A stretch of 35,737 nucleotides of DNA from Acidimicrobiaceae bacterium (GCA_003151955.1 PLZB01000099.1:1-35737), one strand, 5' to 3'; positions 11,279 to 21,655 are shown, counted from the first letter of the stretch. Program-made: numbers and translations. The notes: generated from the sequence alone by a model not told the origin.

Positions 11279-12421
11279 GTGCCACCGCAACGGGAATGGC
11301 TGGAGAAGAACTTCTACGAGGTCCTCGGGGTGCCGGCCACGGCCACCGACCAGGAGATCACGCGGGCCTTCCGGAAGCTGGCCAAGCAGTATCACCCTGA
11401 CGCCAATCCGGGCTCCGAGGAGAAGTTCAAGGAGATCAGCGCCGCCCACGAGGTCCTCGGGGACCCGGCCAAGCGCAAGGAGTACGACGACGTCCGCCGG
11501 CTCGGGCCCCGCAGCTTCGGGGGGTTCCCCGGTGGCGGTGGCGGGGGGGGCGGGAGCTTCCGGGTCGAGGACCTCGGGGACCTCCTCGGCGGCCTGGGCG
11601 GGATGTTCGGCGGGGGCGGCGGAGGAGGGATGCGCCGGACCCGGGGCGGCACGGTCGGACCTCGGCGGGGTGCCGACCTCGAGGCGGAGCTCCACCTCTC
11701 CTTCGAGGACGCCGTCCGGGGGGCCACCACCTCGGTCAACGTGGCCGGGGAGGGCCCCTGCGAGACCTGCAGCGGGACCGGGGCCGCCCCCGGCTCGAAG
11801 CCGGTCACCTGCAACCGCTGCCACGGGAAGGGGGTCCAGGAGGACAACCAGGGCCTCTTCGCCCTGAGCCAGGTCTGCCCCGAGTGCGGCGGCCGGGGGA
11901 CCACCATCGACAAGCCCTGCCCGACCTGCCGGGGGACCGGCATCTCGGCCCGGACCCGGGAGGTCAAGGTCCGGATCCCGGCCGGCGTCGAGGGCGGCCA
12001 GCGGATCCGGGTCAAGGGCCGGGGCGCCTCGGGCCGGTCCAACGGCCCGTCCGGGGACCTCTTCGTCACCGTCCGGGTGGCGGCCCACCCGACCTTCGGC
12101 CGGCGGGGCCGGAACCTGACCCTGGCCGTCCCCGTCACCTTCTCCGAGGCCACCCTGGGGACCACCGTCACCGTCCCCACCCTCGACGAGGCCGTCACCC
12201 TCCGGGTCCCTCCCGGGACCCCCTCGGGCCAGACCTTCCGGGTCCGGGGCCGGGGGGTCCCCTCGTCGGGCAAGAAGCCGGCCGGGGACCTCCTCGTCTC
12301 CGTCGACGTGACCGTCCCCAAGGAGCTGACCGACGAGCAGCGGCTCGCCGTCGAGGACCTGGCCCGGATCCTCGACGAGTCCCCCCGGTCCACCCCCGAG
12401 CCGGGGGTGACCGATGGCTGA
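11279..12421 (+). CDS. dnaJ: Chaperone DnaJ (Hsp40), DnaJ1 type
   Basis: A 380-aa cochaperone that delivers substrates to DnaK and stimulates its ATPase. The N-terminus [16 protein letters not shown] followed by the J-domain with HPD (39-41) matches actinobacterial DnaJ1. A Gly-rich linker (about 85-125) holds long glycine runs. The zinc-binding domain has all four CxxCxGxG repeats: [24 protein letters not shown] and CPTCRGTG. The C-terminal substrate domains follow. The start is GTG at 11279, 17 nt after grpE; Shine-Dalgarno pairing is weak (GGTGAG). The end overlaps hspR by 8 bp. Confidence 0.96.
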   Translation: MPPQREWLEKNFYEVLGVPATATDQEITRAFRKLAKQYHPDANPGSEEKFKEISAAHEVLGDPAKRKEYDDVRRLGPRSFGGFPGGGGGGGGSFRVEDLGDLLGGLGGMFGGGGGGGMRRTRGGTVGPRRGADLEAELHLSFEDAVRGATTSVNVAGEGPCETCSGTGAAPGSKPVTCNRCHGKGVQEDNQGLFALSQVCPECGGRGTTIDKPCPTCRGTGISARTREVKVRIPAGVEGGQRIRVKGRGASGRSNGPSGDLFVTVRVAAHPTFGRRGRNLTLAVPVTFSEATLGTTVTVPTLDEAVTLRVPPGTPSGQTFRVRGRGVPSSGKKPAGDLLVSVDVTVPKELTDEQRLAVEDLARILDESPRSTPEPGVTDG

Positions 12422-12866
12422 CGTCCGGGGCCAGCTACCCGGCCTCCCGGGCCGGCTCCGCCGGATCGGGAACGCCGGGGACCCCCGGACCCGGGCCGTC
12501 TACGTGATCTCCGTGGCGGCCGAGCTGGCCGGGGTCCACCCCCAGACCCTCAGGGTCTACGAGCGTCGAGGCCTCGTCGACCCCTCCCGGACCGACGGGG
12601 GGAACCGGCGGTACTCCGAGGAGGACATCGACAGGCTCCGCCGGATCCAGGAGCTCACCAACGCCGGACACAACCTGGAGGGGGTCCGGGCCGTCCTGGC
12701 CCTCGAGGCCGAGCTGTCCCGGCTCCGGGCCGAGCTCGAGCAGGTCCGGTCCGAGGCCCGGGAGGCCCTGGAGCGGACCCACCGTCAGTACCGTCGGGAC
12801 CTCGTCCCCGTCCGTCAGGCCGAACTGGTCTGGCGGGCCCGGGGCCCGGCCGACCCGAGGAGGTAG
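12414..12866 (+). CDS. hspR: Heat-shock repressor HspR, MerR family
   Basis: A 150-aa repressor that binds HAIR elements. A short 28-aa N-terminal extension precedes the MerR winged helix: [20 protein letters not shown] (about 30-49), [31 protein letters not shown] and the wing-to-helix [10 protein letters not shown] coiled-coil stretch with [20 protein letters not shown] follows. The order behind dnaK-grpE-dnaJ is diagnostic. The ATG overlaps the dnaJ end by 8 bp. A HAIR operator at 8698-8718 makes the operon self-repressed until DnaK is titrated by unfolded protein. Confidence 0.96.
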   Translation: MADVRGQLPGLPGRLRRIGNAGDPRTRAVYVISVAAELAGVHPQTLRVYERRGLVDPSRTDGGNRRYSEEDIDRLRRIQELTNAGHNLEGVRAVLALEAELSRLRAELEQVRSEAREALERTHRQYRRDLVPVRQAELVWRARGPADPRR

Positions 12867-12870
12867 TCCC

Positions 12871-15369
12871 ATGGCCCTCGACCCGAACCGCTGGACCCTG
12901 AAGACCCAGGAAGCCCTGGCCACCGCCACCGAGCGGGCCCAGGGGAAGAACAATCCCGAGGTCACCTCCGACCACATGATCGAGGCCCTCCTGGGCCAGG
13001 CCGAGGGTCTGGCCCTCCCCCTCCTCAGCCGGGCCGGGGTGGAGCCGGCCGTCCTGGGCAACGCCGTGGCCGACCGGTTGGCCAAGCTCCCGAAGGCCTA
13101 CGGCGGGGGGGAGACCCAGCTCTCCCGGGATCTCCGCCAGGCCCTCCAGGCCGCCGATGTCCTCCGGGTCGACATGGGCGACGAGTACCTCTCCGTCGAG
13201 CACCTCCTCCTGGCCCTGTCCGAGCCCCTGGGGGTGTCGACCGAGGCCCTGATGGCAGCCATCCAACAGGTCCGGGGCAACCACCGGGTCACCTCCCAGA
13301 GCCCGGAGGAGCAGTACCAGTCCCTCGAGCGCTACGGCCGGGACCTCACCGAGCTGGCCCGCCAGGGGAAGCTCGACCCCGTCATCGGCCGGGACGAGGA
13401 GATCCGCCGGGTCATCCAGGTCCTCTCCCGGCGGACCAAGAACAACCCCGTCCTCATCGGGGAGCCCGGCGTGGGGAAGACCGCCATCGTCGAGGGACTG
13501 GCCAGCCGGATCGTCGAGGGGGACATCCCCGAGAGCCTCAAGAACAAGAAGGTCGTCTCCCTCGACCTCTCGGCCATGGTGGCCGGGGCCAAGTACCGGG
13601 GCGAGTTCGAGGAGCGCCTCAAGGCCGTCCTGAAGGAGATCGTCGACGCCGAGGGCGACGTCATCACCTTCATCGACGAGCTCCACACCATCGTCGGGGC
13701 CGGGGCCGCCGAGGGGGCCATGGACGCCGGGAACATGATCAAGCCCATGCTGGCCCGGGGCGAGCTCCGCATGATCGGGGCCACCACCCTCGACGAGTAC
13801 CGGAAGCACATCGAGAAGGACGCCGCCCTCGAGCGCCGCTTCCAGCCCGTCCTCGTCGGGCCCCCCTCCGTGGAGGACACCGTCGCCATCCTCCGGGGCC
13901 TGAAGGAGCGCTACGAGGTCCACCACGGGGTCCGGATCCAGGACGCCGCCCTCGTCGCCGCCGCCGTCCTCTCCGACCGCTACGTCTCGGGCCGGTTCCT
14001 CCCCGACAAGGCCATCGACCTCATGGACGAGGCCGCCAGCCGGCTCCGGATCGAGATCGACTCCATGCCGACCGAGATCGACGTCGTGACCCGCCGGATG
14101 AAGCAGCTCGAGATCGAGCGGATGGCCCTCACGAAGGAGACCGACCGCGCCTCGGCCGACCGCCTGGCCCGCCTGGAGGAGGAGCTGGCCAACCTCTCCG
14201 AGCAGGCCGACGCCATGACGGCCCGCTGGCAGTCCGAGAAGGAGGCCATCGCCTCCATCCGCCAGCTGAAGGAGGAGCTCGAGTCGGCCAAGGGTGACGC
14301 CGAGCGCTTCGCCCGGGACGGGGACCTGACCCGGGCCTCCGAGATCCGCTACGGCCAGCTCCCCGAGCTCGAGCAGCGGATCGAGCTGGCCACCACGGTC
14401 CTGGCCGACCTCCAGGCCTCCGGCGCCATGCTGAAGGAGGAGGTCGACGCCGAGGACGTGGCCGAGGTGGTGAGCCGCTGGACCGGCGTCCCCGTCACCC
14501 GGCTCCTCGAGGCCGAGATGCAGAAGCTCATCCGGATGGAGGACGCCCTCCACGAGCGGGTCGTCGGCCAGAACGAGGCCGTGACCGCCGTCTCCAACGC
14601 CATCCGCCGGAGCCGGGCCGGCCTCTCCGACTCCAACCGCCCCATCGGCTCCTTCCTCTTCCTCGGCCCCACCGGCGTGGGCAAGACCGAGCTGGCCCGG
14701 GCCCTGGCCAACTTCCTCTTCGACGACGACAAGGCCATGGTCCGGATCGACATGGGGGAGTACCAGGAGAAGCACTCCGTGGCCCGACTCGTCGGGGCCC
14801 CCCCCGGCTACGTCGGCTACGAGGAGGGGGGCCAGCTCACCGAGGCCGTCCGCCGCCGGAGCTACGCCGTCGTCCTCTTGGACGAGATCGAGAAGGCCCA
14901 CCACGACGTCTTCAACATCCTCCTCCAGGTCTTGGAGGACGGGAGGCTCACCGACGGCCAGGGCCGGACCGTCGACTTCACCAACACCGTCCTCATCATG
15001 ACCTCCAACCTCCCCGGGGAGCCCACCGACTTCTTCAAGCCGGAGTTCGTCAACCGGATCGACGAGATCGTCCGCTTCGGCCAGCTCACCCGGGAGGACC
15101 TCCGCCGGATCGTCGACATCCAGCTCGACCGCCTCACCGGCCGCCTCGCCGCCCGCCGCCTCGGCCTCGAGGTCACCGACCCGGCCCGGGACTGGCTGGC
15201 CACCGCCGGCTACGACCCCGCCTTCGGGGCCCGCCCCCTCCGCCGGGTCCTCCAGCGCATGGTCGAGGACCCCCTCGCCCTCGCCCTCCTCGAGAACCGC
15301 TACCCCGAGGGGGCCACCGTCACCGTCGACGCCGCCGCCGAGGGGGTCGACGGGCTCGTGATGCGCTGA
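12871..15369 (+). CDS. clpB: ATP-dependent disaggregase ClpB
   Basis: An 832-aa AAA+ hexamer subunit that pulls polypeptides out of aggregates with DnaK. The N-domain is residues 1-145. NBD1 has Walker A GEPGVGKT (197-204) and Walker [11 protein letters not shown]. The coiled M-domain lies around 400-520. NBD2 has Walker A GPTGVGKT (599-606), the pore motif GYVGYEEGG and Walker [12 protein letters not shown]. The linker between TSN and [10 protein letters not shown] is only about 8 residues, much shorter than in E. coli ClpB. ATG follows AGGAGG. It is only 4 bp from hspR, so it is the last gene of the heat-shock operon. Confidence 0.97.
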   Translation: MALDPNRWTLKTQEALATATERAQGKNNPEVTSDHMIEALLGQAEGLALPLLSRAGVEPAVLGNAVADRLAKLPKAYGGGETQLSRDLRQALQAADVLRVDMGDEYLSVEHLLLALSEPLGVSTEALMAAIQQVRGNHRVTSQSPEEQYQSLERYGRDLTELARQGKLDPVIGRDEEIRRVIQVLSRRTKNNPVLIGEPGVGKTAIVEGLASRIVEGDIPESLKNKKVVSLDLSAMVAGAKYRGEFEERLKAVLKEIVDAEGDVITFIDELHTIVGAGAAEGAMDAGNMIKPMLARGELRMIGATTLDEYRKHIEKDAALERRFQPVLVGPPSVEDTVAILRGLKERYEVHHGVRIQDAALVAAAVLSDRYVSGRFLPDKAIDLMDEAASRLRIEIDSMPTEIDVVTRRMKQLEIERMALTKETDRASADRLARLEEELANLSEQADAMTARWQSEKEAIASIRQLKEELESAKGDAERFARDGDLTRASEIRYGQLPELEQRIELATTVLADLQASGAMLKEEVDAEDVAEVVSRWTGVPVTRLLEAEMQKLIRMEDALHERVVGQNEAVTAVSNAIRRSRAGLSDSNRPIGSFLFLGPTGVGKTELARALANFLFDDDKAMVRIDMGEYQEKHSVARLVGAPPGYVGYEEGGQLTEAVRRRSYAVVLLDEIEKAHHDVFNILLQVLEDGRLTDGQGRTVDFTNTVLIMTSNLPGEPTDFFKPEFVNRIDEIVRFGQLTREDLRRIVDIQLDRLTGRLAARRLGLEVTDPARDWLATAGYDPAFGARPLRRVLQRMVEDPLALALLENRYPEGATVTVDAAAEGVDGLVMR

Positions 15370-15580
15370 GTGGCCGGCCGCCGATCCCCATCCGGGCCGG
15401 CGGACGATCCGGTGGAACCGCCAGCGGGCCACCCTGAACCCGTTCTGGGCCCTGGGTGCGGCCTTCTTCGCTCTCCTGGCCGTCGCCCAAGGTCGGGCTC
15501 GAGACAGGGCCCGGTCGGAGGGGAGCCAAGGCCAGGACCTCGGCCGATCGGCGACCCCGCGGCTTCGTTTCACGTCGTGA
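15362..15580 (+). other. Intergenic stretch with an orphan hydrophobic reading frame
   Basis: The 288 bp between clpB and the next gene hold no clear gene. One plus-strand frame is open for 73 codons and encodes a membrane-like LNPFWALGAAFFALLAVAQ followed by a basic tail, but has no ATG, GTG or TTG start. It may be a decayed gene, a non-standard start, or chance. A possible -10 TACTTT (15591-15596) for the next gene follows it. Confidence 0.25.
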
Positions 15581-15657
15581 CTGCGGGTGGTACTTTTCCC
15601 GACGAGTACGCGTCCCAGGGACAGGATCGCATTCCCGGGCGGGGAAGGACGAAAACG

Positions 15658-16389
15658 ATGGGCGGGGGATTCCGGCTCGGGTTCGGCCGCCGTCGGGGCC
15701 TGCAATGGCAGCGGATGTCCCGGACGCAACGGATCCTCATGGCCTCCGCCTTCGTCGCCATCGGCGTCATTGCCACCGCCCTCGGGATCCACGCCTTGCT
15801 CCAGCTCCAGGCCCAGACCGCTCACATCACGGCCACGGTGGAGTCGTGTGGGTCGCACCGCAGGGGCGGCGAAAATTGTTCGGTCACCTTCACCCTCGAC
15901 GGGGCCAACGACTCGGCCGACATTGCCGTGAACGGCGCCCCGAGCCCCGGGGACCAGGTGGCCCTCCAGGTCGATCCCAACGATCCCTCCAATGCCAGCG
16001 AGGTCGGCGTCCCCGCCCTGTTCGACTACCTCCCGTTCGTCGTCGGTGTCGTCTTCCTGCTCCTCGGCGTCTACCACCTGGTGGTGGGGCCACGGAGGGC
16101 GGCGGGGCGCTCCTCTTCCGGGACGGACCTTCCGGTGGGACCTGGCCTGCCGTACGATCCCGGCTTCCCGCCCACCGGGGGCGGCCCGGCCCGGGCCGGA
16201 TGGCCCCACGGGTCGTCGGGGACAGCGGAGTACGGCCCGGCACCGGGATTCCATTCAATGCCCGAGCCGCAGGGGCCGTATCCGCAGCCGTTTTCGGCCC
16301 CTGTTCCCCCACCCCGCAGCCCCCCGCCAGGGCCGCCGACGCCGGTAGACACCCCGCTCGGTCCCCAGCCACCCCCCGGCTGGTCCTGA
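15658..16389 (+). CDS. DUF3592-like membrane protein
   Basis: A 243-aa protein with two transmembrane segments, near residues 24-46 and 121-142. Between them lies an extracytoplasmic beta-rich domain with ITATVESCG, ENCSVTFTLDG and GDQVALQVDPNDPSNAS, the typical DUF3592 pattern; its two cysteines could pair. The C-terminal 100 residues are Pro/Gly-rich and probably disordered in the cytoplasm. Function is unknown. ATG at 15658 follows GGAAGGA. Frames starting further upstream lack any homology-like content, so the short start was chosen. It is not part of the clpB operon by spacing (288 bp). Confidence 0.7.
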   Translation: MGGGFRLGFGRRRGLQWQRMSRTQRILMASAFVAIGVIATALGIHALLQLQAQTAHITATVESCGSHRRGGENCSVTFTLDGANDSADIAVNGAPSPGDQVALQVDPNDPSNASEVGVPALFDYLPFVVGVVFLLLGVYHLVVGPRRAAGRSSSGTDLPVGPGLPYDPGFPPTGGGPARAGWPHGSSGTAEYGPAPGFHSMPEPQGPYPQPFSAPVPPPRSPPPGPPTPVDTPLGPQPPPGWS

Positions 16390-16514
16390 CCGCCGGGGGC
16401 TCGCCCCCGGAATGTCGGTCGGGTTCGTCAGGCTTCGAGCGTCCGTTCCAGGCCACGAGCTGTGGCACCGGCCCCCGTCGGCCGAGGTCGAAGGGCCCCC
16501 TCCCGCCCCCGGGG

Positions 16515-16520
16515 TACACT
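16515..16520 (+). promoter_or_regulatory. Candidate -10 (TACACT) of the purine cluster
   Basis: TACACT lies 36 nt before the purA GTG, leaving room for a roughly 30-nt leader that contains GGAGGAA. No convincing -35 is seen. The hexamer is the same as that of dnaK. Confidence 0.4.
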
Positions 16521-16556
16521 GCCCCGTAATCCGCTGCCGTTCGCCGGAGGAAGCAC

Positions 16557-17837
16557 GTGCCCGCAACCGTTGTCGTCGGGACCCAGTGGGGTGACGAGGG
16601 GAAGGGCAAGCTCACCGATCTCCTGGCCCGGGAGATGGCCATGGTCGTCCGGTACCAGGGGGGCCACAACGCCGGGCACACCGTGGTGGTCGAGGGGGAG
16701 CACTTCGCCCTCCAGCTCGTCCCGAGCGGGATCCTCTACCCCCACATCGTCCCCATCATCGGGAACGGGGTCGTCGTCGACCCCGGGGTCCTGCTGGCCG
16801 AGCTGGACGGGCTGGCGGCCAAGGGGGTGGACACCTCGAAGATGGTGGTGAGCGGGAACGCCCACCTGATCATGCCCTACCACCAGGAGATCGACCGGGT
16901 CACGGAGCGGTACCTGGGGAAGAACGCCCTGGGGACGACCCGGCGGGGGATCGGCCCGGCCTACGCCGACAAGGCGGCCCGGGTCGGGCTCCGGGTCCAG
17001 GACCTCCTCGACGCCAAGATCTTCAAGCAGAAGCTCGAGGTGGTCCTGAAGGAGAAGAACGCCATCCTGGCCAAGGTCTACAACCGGCTCCCCCTCTCGG
17101 CCGAGGAGATCTGCGAGGCCTACCTCGGGGAGTACGCGGCCCGGGTCGAGCCCATGGTGGGGGACGCCGTCGGCCTCATCCACGAGGCCCTCGAGGCGGG
17201 GAGCAACGTCCTGCTCGAGGGGGCCCAGGCCACCTTCCTCGACCTCGACCACGGGACCTACCCCTTCGTGACCTCCTCCAACCCGGTGGCGGGGGGGGCC
17301 TGCACCGGGACGGGGGTGGGCCCCCGGGCCATCGACTCGGTCATCGGGATCGCCAAGGCCTACGTGACCCGGGTCGGGGCCGGGCCGTTCCCGACGGAGT
17401 GCCTCGACGAGACGGGGGACATCCTGGTGGAGCGGGGCCACGAGTTCGGGACGAACACGGGCCGTCGGCGGCGGTGCGGCTGGTTCGACGCCGTCATGCT
17501 CCGCCAGGCCGTCCGGCTCAACTCCCTGTCCGAGGTGGCCCTGACCAAGCTCGACGTCCTCGACAGCTTCGAGACGGTGAAGGTCTGCGTGGGATACCGG
17601 GCCGGGGGGGAGACCTTCCGGTACCCCCCCTACCACCAGTCCACCTTCCACCAGGTCGAGGCCATCTACGAGGAGCTCCCGGGCTGGCTCACCGACCTCT
17701 CGGCGGTGACCGAGGTCGGGGACCTGCCTGGCGCGGCCCGGGACTACGTGGCCTTCCTGGCCGACCAGATCGGGGTCCCGATCAAGCTGGTCGGGGTGGG
17801 GCCGGGCCGGGAGCAGTTCGTCCGGTTCGCCGCCTGA
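16557..17837 (+). CDS. purA: Adenylosuccinate synthetase
   Basis: Joins IMP and aspartate with GTP hydrolysis, the first step of the AMP branch. At 426 aa it has the normal length. It opens with the GTP-binding [11 protein letters not shown] and then [30 protein letters not shown] binds [27 protein letters not shown], then [12 protein letters not shown] and LTKLDVLD, complete the signature. The GTG start has GGAGGAA a few bases upstream. The second enzyme of this branch, PurB, is in the same cluster two genes on. purD follows after 37 bp. Confidence 0.98.
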   Translation: MPATVVVGTQWGDEGKGKLTDLLAREMAMVVRYQGGHNAGHTVVVEGEHFALQLVPSGILYPHIVPIIGNGVVVDPGVLLAELDGLAAKGVDTSKMVVSGNAHLIMPYHQEIDRVTERYLGKNALGTTRRGIGPAYADKAARVGLRVQDLLDAKIFKQKLEVVLKEKNAILAKVYNRLPLSAEEICEAYLGEYAARVEPMVGDAVGLIHEALEAGSNVLLEGAQATFLDLDHGTYPFVTSSNPVAGGACTGTGVGPRAIDSVIGIAKAYVTRVGAGPFPTECLDETGDILVERGHEFGTNTGRRRRCGWFDAVMLRQAVRLNSLSEVALTKLDVLDSFETVKVCVGYRAGGETFRYPPYHQSTFHQVEAIYEELPGWLTDLSAVTEVGDLPGAARDYVAFLADQIGVPIKLVGVGPGREQFVRFAA

Positions 17838-17874
17838 CCGTGGCGGGCTCGGCCACGGCGGCAGGAGAAGGTCG

Positions 17875-19173
17875 GTGAGGGTCTGCCTGGTCGGCTCGGG
17901 CGGGCGGGAGCACGCCCTGGCGGTGTCCCTGTCCCGGACGGCCGAGGTGGTCGTCACCCCGGGGAACCCGGGGATGTCGACGGGGCCGGGCCGGGCCGAC
18001 GACCGCCGGCGGATCACCGTCACGGAGACCCCGGCCGAGCATCTCGAGGCCGACCTCTACGTCATCGGACCGGAGCAGCCCCTGGTCGAGGGTCTGGCCG
18101 ACCGGCTCCGGGGGGAGGGCCGGCTCGTCTTCGGGCCCGGGGCCGACGGGGCTCGAATGGAGGGGTCGAAGGCCTTCATGAAGGAGGTCCTGGCCGAGGC
18201 CGGGGTCCCGACGGCCCGGTTCGGGGCCTTCGACCACGAGGAGGTCGGCGAGGCCATCTGGTTCCTCCGGAGCCTCGAGGGTCCCTGGGTGGTGAAGACG
18301 GACGGGCTGGCGGCCGGGAAGGGGGTCCTCGTCACCGAGGACCTGGGGGAGGCCGAGGCCGACGTCCGGGCCAAGCTCTCGGGGGAGTCCTTCGGGGAGG
18401 CGGGCCGGAGGGTCGTCATCGAGGAGGGGCTGGTCGGGGAGGAGTGCTCCCTCCTCGTCGTCACCGACGGGACCCGGGTCGTCCCCCTGGCCCCGGCCCA
18501 GGACTTCAAGCGGCTCCTCGACGGGGACGGGGGGCCGAACACGGGGGGGATGGGGGCCTACTCCCCGGTGGCGGCCGCCACCGACCGGCTCGTCGACCAG
18601 ATCCTGGACGAGGCCGTCGAGCCCACCCTGGCCGCGCTGCGGCGGCGGGGGATCGACTACCGGGGGGTCCTCTACGCCGGGCTCATGCTCACCGCCGAGG
18701 GGCCCAGGATCCTGGAGTACAACGTTCGGTTCGGGGACCCCGAGACCCAGGTCGTCCTGCCCCGGTTCGAGGAGGACCTGACCGCCCTCCTGGCCGAGGC
18801 TGCCTCGGGCCGGCTCCGGCTCCAGCCCCGGACGAGCCCCGGAGCCGCCGTCTGCGTGGTCATGGCGGCCGAGGACTACCCGGCCTCCCCCCGGGTCGGG
18901 GACCGGATCGACGGGCTCGAGGCCGTGGCCCTCCTCCCCGGGGTCACCGCCTTCCACGCCGGGACCCGACTCGACGGGGAGGGGGCCGTCGTCACCGCCG
19001 GGGGTCGGGTCCTCGGGGTCACCGCCACCGGGGCCGACCTCCCCACCGCCCGGGACCGGGCCTACCAGGCCGCCGAGCTCATCTCCTGGGAGGGGGCCCA
19101 GTACCGGACCGACATCGCCCTGGCCGCCGCCCGGGCCGCCGCCCCGGAGTCGACCACAGGAAGGAACCGATGA
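17875..19173 (+). CDS. purD: Phosphoribosylamine-glycine ligase (GAR synthetase)
   Basis: Step 2 of purine synthesis: adds glycine to phosphoribosylamine using ATP. The 432-aa protein opens with VCLVGSGGREHALA, then shows the ATP-grasp fold with VVKTDGLAAGKGV, EEGLVGEECSLLVVTDG, AQDFKRLLDGDGGPNTGGMG and EYNVRFGDPETQ (metal-binding Asn/Glu). The GTG start has AGGAG about 8 nt upstream. Its TGA overlaps the purB ATG (ATGA). Confidence 0.97.
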   Translation: MRVCLVGSGGREHALAVSLSRTAEVVVTPGNPGMSTGPGRADDRRRITVTETPAEHLEADLYVIGPEQPLVEGLADRLRGEGRLVFGPGADGARMEGSKAFMKEVLAEAGVPTARFGAFDHEEVGEAIWFLRSLEGPWVVKTDGLAAGKGVLVTEDLGEAEADVRAKLSGESFGEAGRRVVIEEGLVGEECSLLVVTDGTRVVPLAPAQDFKRLLDGDGGPNTGGMGAYSPVAAATDRLVDQILDEAVEPTLAALRRRGIDYRGVLYAGLMLTAEGPRILEYNVRFGDPETQVVLPRFEEDLTALLAEAASGRLRLQPRTSPGAAVCVVMAAEDYPASPRVGDRIDGLEAVALLPGVTAFHAGTRLDGEGAVVTAGGRVLGVTATGADLPTARDRAYQAAELISWEGAQYRTDIALAAARAAAPESTTGRNR

Positions 19174-20477
19174 TCCCCCGCTACTCCCTCCCCGAGATGG
19201 CCGCCCTCTTCACCGACGAGGCCCGGATGGAGCTCTGGCTCGAGGTCGAGGTCCTGGCCGTCGAGGCCTGGGCCACGGTGGGGGCCATCCCGGCCGTCGA
19301 GGCGGCCGCAGTCCGGGCCCGGGCCCCCAAGGTCGATGGGGCCTTCGTCGCCGCCGTCAACGAGCGGGAGGCCACCACCGACCACGACGTGGCCGCCTTC
19401 GTCGACATCGCCCAGGCCGCCGTGGGGGCCCCGGAGGGCTGGTGGGTCCACTACGGGCTGACCTCCTCCGACGTCGTCGACACCGCCCTCTGTGTCACCC
19501 TGACCCGGGCCGCCGACCTCCTCCTCGAGGCGGCCGACGGGCTGGTGGCCGTCCTGAAGGGGCGGGCCGGCGAGGAGATCGGGACGGCCATGGCAGGCCG
19601 GACCCACGGGATGCAGGCCGAGCCGACCACCTTCGGGGCCAAGCTGGCCCTCTGGTGCCTCCAGGCCGACCGGGACCGGGAGCGGCTCCGGGCCGCCCGG
19701 GCCCGGGTGGCCGTGGGGAAGCTCTCGGGGGCGGTGGGGACCTACTCGAACATCGACCCGGCCGTCGAGGAGTACGTCTGCGGGGCCCTGGGGCTGACCC
19801 CGGTGCCGGCCACCCAGGTCATCGCCCGGGACCGGCACGCCGAGCTCCTCTGGGCCTGCGCTGCGGTCGGGGCCACGGTCGAGACGATCGGGACCGAGAT
19901 CCGGCACCTGGCCCGGACCGAGGTGGGGGAGGCCGAGGAGCGGTTCGGGTCGGGCCAGAAGGGGAGCTCGGCCATGCCCCACAAGCGGAACCCGATCCTC
20001 TCGGAGCGGCTCTGCGGGCTGGCCCGGGTGCTGCGGGGCTACCTCGGGGCCGGACTCGAGGACGTGGCCCTCTGGCACGAGCGGGACATCTCCCACAGCT
20101 CCGTCGAGCGGGTCATCCTCCCCGACGCCTGCCTCCTCACCTACTACGTCCTGAGGAAGGCCACCGGCCTGATCGAGGGGCTCGTCGTCCACGGGGACCG
20201 GATGCGGGAGAACCTGGTCGAGGGGTCCCATGGGCTCGTCTTCTCCCAGCCGGTTCTCCTGGCCCTGGTGGCGTCGGGGATGGAGCGGGACGCCGCCTAC
20301 CGGATCGTCCAGCGCGACGCCCGGGCCGCCTGGGACGGCCGCCGCTTCCTCCGGGACGTCCTCGAGGCCGACCCCGAGATGACCCTCGACGCCCCCGCCC
20401 TGGACGAGGCGTTCAGCCTGGACCGGGCCCTCCGGCACGTCCCCCGGTTCCTCGAGGCCCTGGACGGCGTGGAGTGA
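19170..20477 (+). CDS. purB: Adenylosuccinate lyase
   Basis: Removes fumarate from SAICAR and from adenylosuccinate, so it serves both the main pathway and the AMP branch. The 435-aa protein contains the lyase signature GSSAMPHKRNP and the catalytic AGRTHGMQAEPTTFG. WVHYGLTSSDVVDTA and LWHERDISHSSVERVILPD are also typical. The ATG at 19170 overlaps the purD stop; AGGAAGGA is just upstream. The open frame extends far upstream inside purD but only as an out-of-frame shadow. A second promoter-like hexamer sits right after its stop, in front of purC. Confidence 0.97.
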   Translation: MIPRYSLPEMAALFTDEARMELWLEVEVLAVEAWATVGAIPAVEAAAVRARAPKVDGAFVAAVNEREATTDHDVAAFVDIAQAAVGAPEGWWVHYGLTSSDVVDTALCVTLTRAADLLLEAADGLVAVLKGRAGEEIGTAMAGRTHGMQAEPTTFGAKLALWCLQADRDRERLRAARARVAVGKLSGAVGTYSNIDPAVEEYVCGALGLTPVPATQVIARDRHAELLWACAAVGATVETIGTEIRHLARTEVGEAEERFGSGQKGSSAMPHKRNPILSERLCGLARVLRGYLGAGLEDVALWHERDISHSSVERVILPDACLLTYYVLRKATGLIEGLVVHGDRMRENLVEGSHGLVFSQPVLLALVASGMERDAAYRIVQRDARAAWDGRRFLRDVLEADPEMTLDAPALDEAFSLDRALRHVPRFLEALDGVE

Positions 20478-20478
20478 C

Positions 20479-20484
20479 TACCCT
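20479..20484 (+). promoter_or_regulatory. -10 hexamer TACCCT before purC (leaderless)
   Basis: TACCCT is followed by 6 nt and the purC ATG, with only 13 bp between purB and purC. No Shine-Dalgarno sequence is present, so purC may be made from an internal leaderless transcript as well as by read-through. Confidence 0.45.
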
Positions 20485-20490
20485 GGCGCC

Positions 20491-21390
20491 ATGACCCTCG
20501 AACTGGTCCACTCCGGGAAGGTCCGGGAGCTCTACGAGGTCGACGCCGACCACCTCCTCATGGTGGCCTCCGACCGGATCTCCGCCTTCGACGTGATCAT
20601 GGAGGAGGCCATCCCCGAGAAGGGGAGGGTCCTCACCGCCATGACGATCCACTGGCTCGAGGCCCTGGCCGACCTGGCCCCGAACCATCTGGTGACGGCC
20701 GATCCGGCGGGGCTCCCCCCCGGGGCCGAGACCCTGGGCGGGGAGGCCGGACTGGCCGGGATCGCCGGCCGGGCCCTGCTGGTCAGGAAGGCGGAGATGC
20801 TCCCCATCGAGTGCATCGTCCGGGGCTACCTGGCCGGGTCGGGCTGGAAGGAGTACCAGGCCTCGGGCACTCTCCACGGGACCTGGCTCCCCGAGGGGCT
20901 CCGCCAGGCCGACCGGCTCCCCGAGCCGATGTTCACCCCCTCGACCAAGGCCCTCGAGGGTCACGACGAGAACATCTCCTTCGACCAGGCCGCCCACCTG
21001 ATCGGTGCCCCCGCCGCTTCTGCGGCCCGGGACCTCTGCGTCGAGGCCTACCGGCGGGCGGCGACGGCGGCCGAGGCCCAGGGGATCATCGTGGCCGACA
21101 CCAAATTCGAGCTCGGGTTCATCGACGGGGAGCTGGCCCTCTGCGACGAGGTCCTCACGCCGGACTCCTCCCGGTTCTGGCCCGCCGAGCGCTGGGAGCC
21201 GGGGACGAACCCCCCCTCGTTCGACAAGCAGCCGCTCCGGGACTGGCTCGAGGCGCAGGACTGGGACAAGAAGCCCCCCCCGCCGGCCCTCCCGGCCGAC
21301 ATCGTGAGGGCCACCTCGGAGCGGTACGTCGCCGGCTACGAGCGGATCTCGGGCCGGTCCCTGGCCGGCTGGTACGGTGCCCGGCCATGA
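20491..21390 (+). CDS. purC: SAICAR synthetase
   Basis: Couples CAIR to aspartate with ATP. The 299-aa protein starts with GKVRELYEVD and MVASDRISAFDV, then has LPIECIVRGYLAGSGWKEY, the ATP/Mg loop STKALEGHDENISF, and IVADTKFELGF with LCDEVLTPDSSRFWP. This long form (about 300 aa) is the type found in actinobacteria and yeast, against about 240 aa in E. coli. The ATG lies immediately after a -10-like hexamer. purS begins 10 bp after the stop. Confidence 0.97.
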   Translation: MTLELVHSGKVRELYEVDADHLLMVASDRISAFDVIMEEAIPEKGRVLTAMTIHWLEALADLAPNHLVTADPAGLPPGAETLGGEAGLAGIAGRALLVRKAEMLPIECIVRGYLAGSGWKEYQASGTLHGTWLPEGLRQADRLPEPMFTPSTKALEGHDENISFDQAAHLIGAPAASAARDLCVEAYRRAATAAEAQGIIVADTKFELGFIDGELALCDEVLTPDSSRFWPAERWEPGTNPPSFDKQPLRDWLEAQDWDKKPPPPALPADIVRATSERYVAGYERISGRSLAGWYGARP

Positions 21391-21400
21391 GGCCCCTCCG

Positions 21401-21655
21401 GTGAGATTCGACGTCCTGGTCGAGGTGAAGCTCCGCCCCGGGATCGCCGATCCCCAGGGGGCCACGGTGGAGCGGGCCCTCCCCGCCCTGGGGTTCGCCG
21501 GGATCGACACCGTCCGGGTCGGGAAGGCCATCCGGTTCGCCGTCGAGGCTGCCGACGAGGAAGGGGCCCGGACCCAGGCCGTCGAGGTCACCGACCGGCT
21601 CCTCTCCAACCCCGTCATCGAAGAGGCCGAGATCACGGTGGGCCCGGCCCGGTGA
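21401..21655 (+). CDS. purS: FGAM synthase subunit PurS
   Basis: An 84-aa small subunit that bridges PurQ and PurL in the three-part FGAM synthase. It has the family pattern: FDVLVEVKLRPGIADPQGATVERALPALGF at the N-terminus split over two strands, then VRVGKAIRF and VTDRLLSNPVIEEAEI. GTG at 21401 gives the usual short N-terminus; a GTG at 21377 would place eight extra residues inside purC. GAGG lies about 7 nt upstream. Its stop overlaps the purQ GTG (GTGA). Confidence 0.93.
   Translation: MRFDVLVEVKLRPGIADPQGATVERALPALGFAGIDTVRVGKAIRFAVEAADEEGARTQAVEVTDRLLSNPVIEEAEITVGPAR

Noticed and set aside
12655..16254. A 1,199-codon minus-strand open frame across clpB and its neighbour
   Set aside because: Its composition is a low-complexity shadow. 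ClpB motifs on the plus strand are complete.
18444..19169. Long N-terminal extension of purB inside purD
   Set aside because: Out of frame with purD and Pro/Arg/Gly-rich. The ATG at 19170 gives the normal PurB start.
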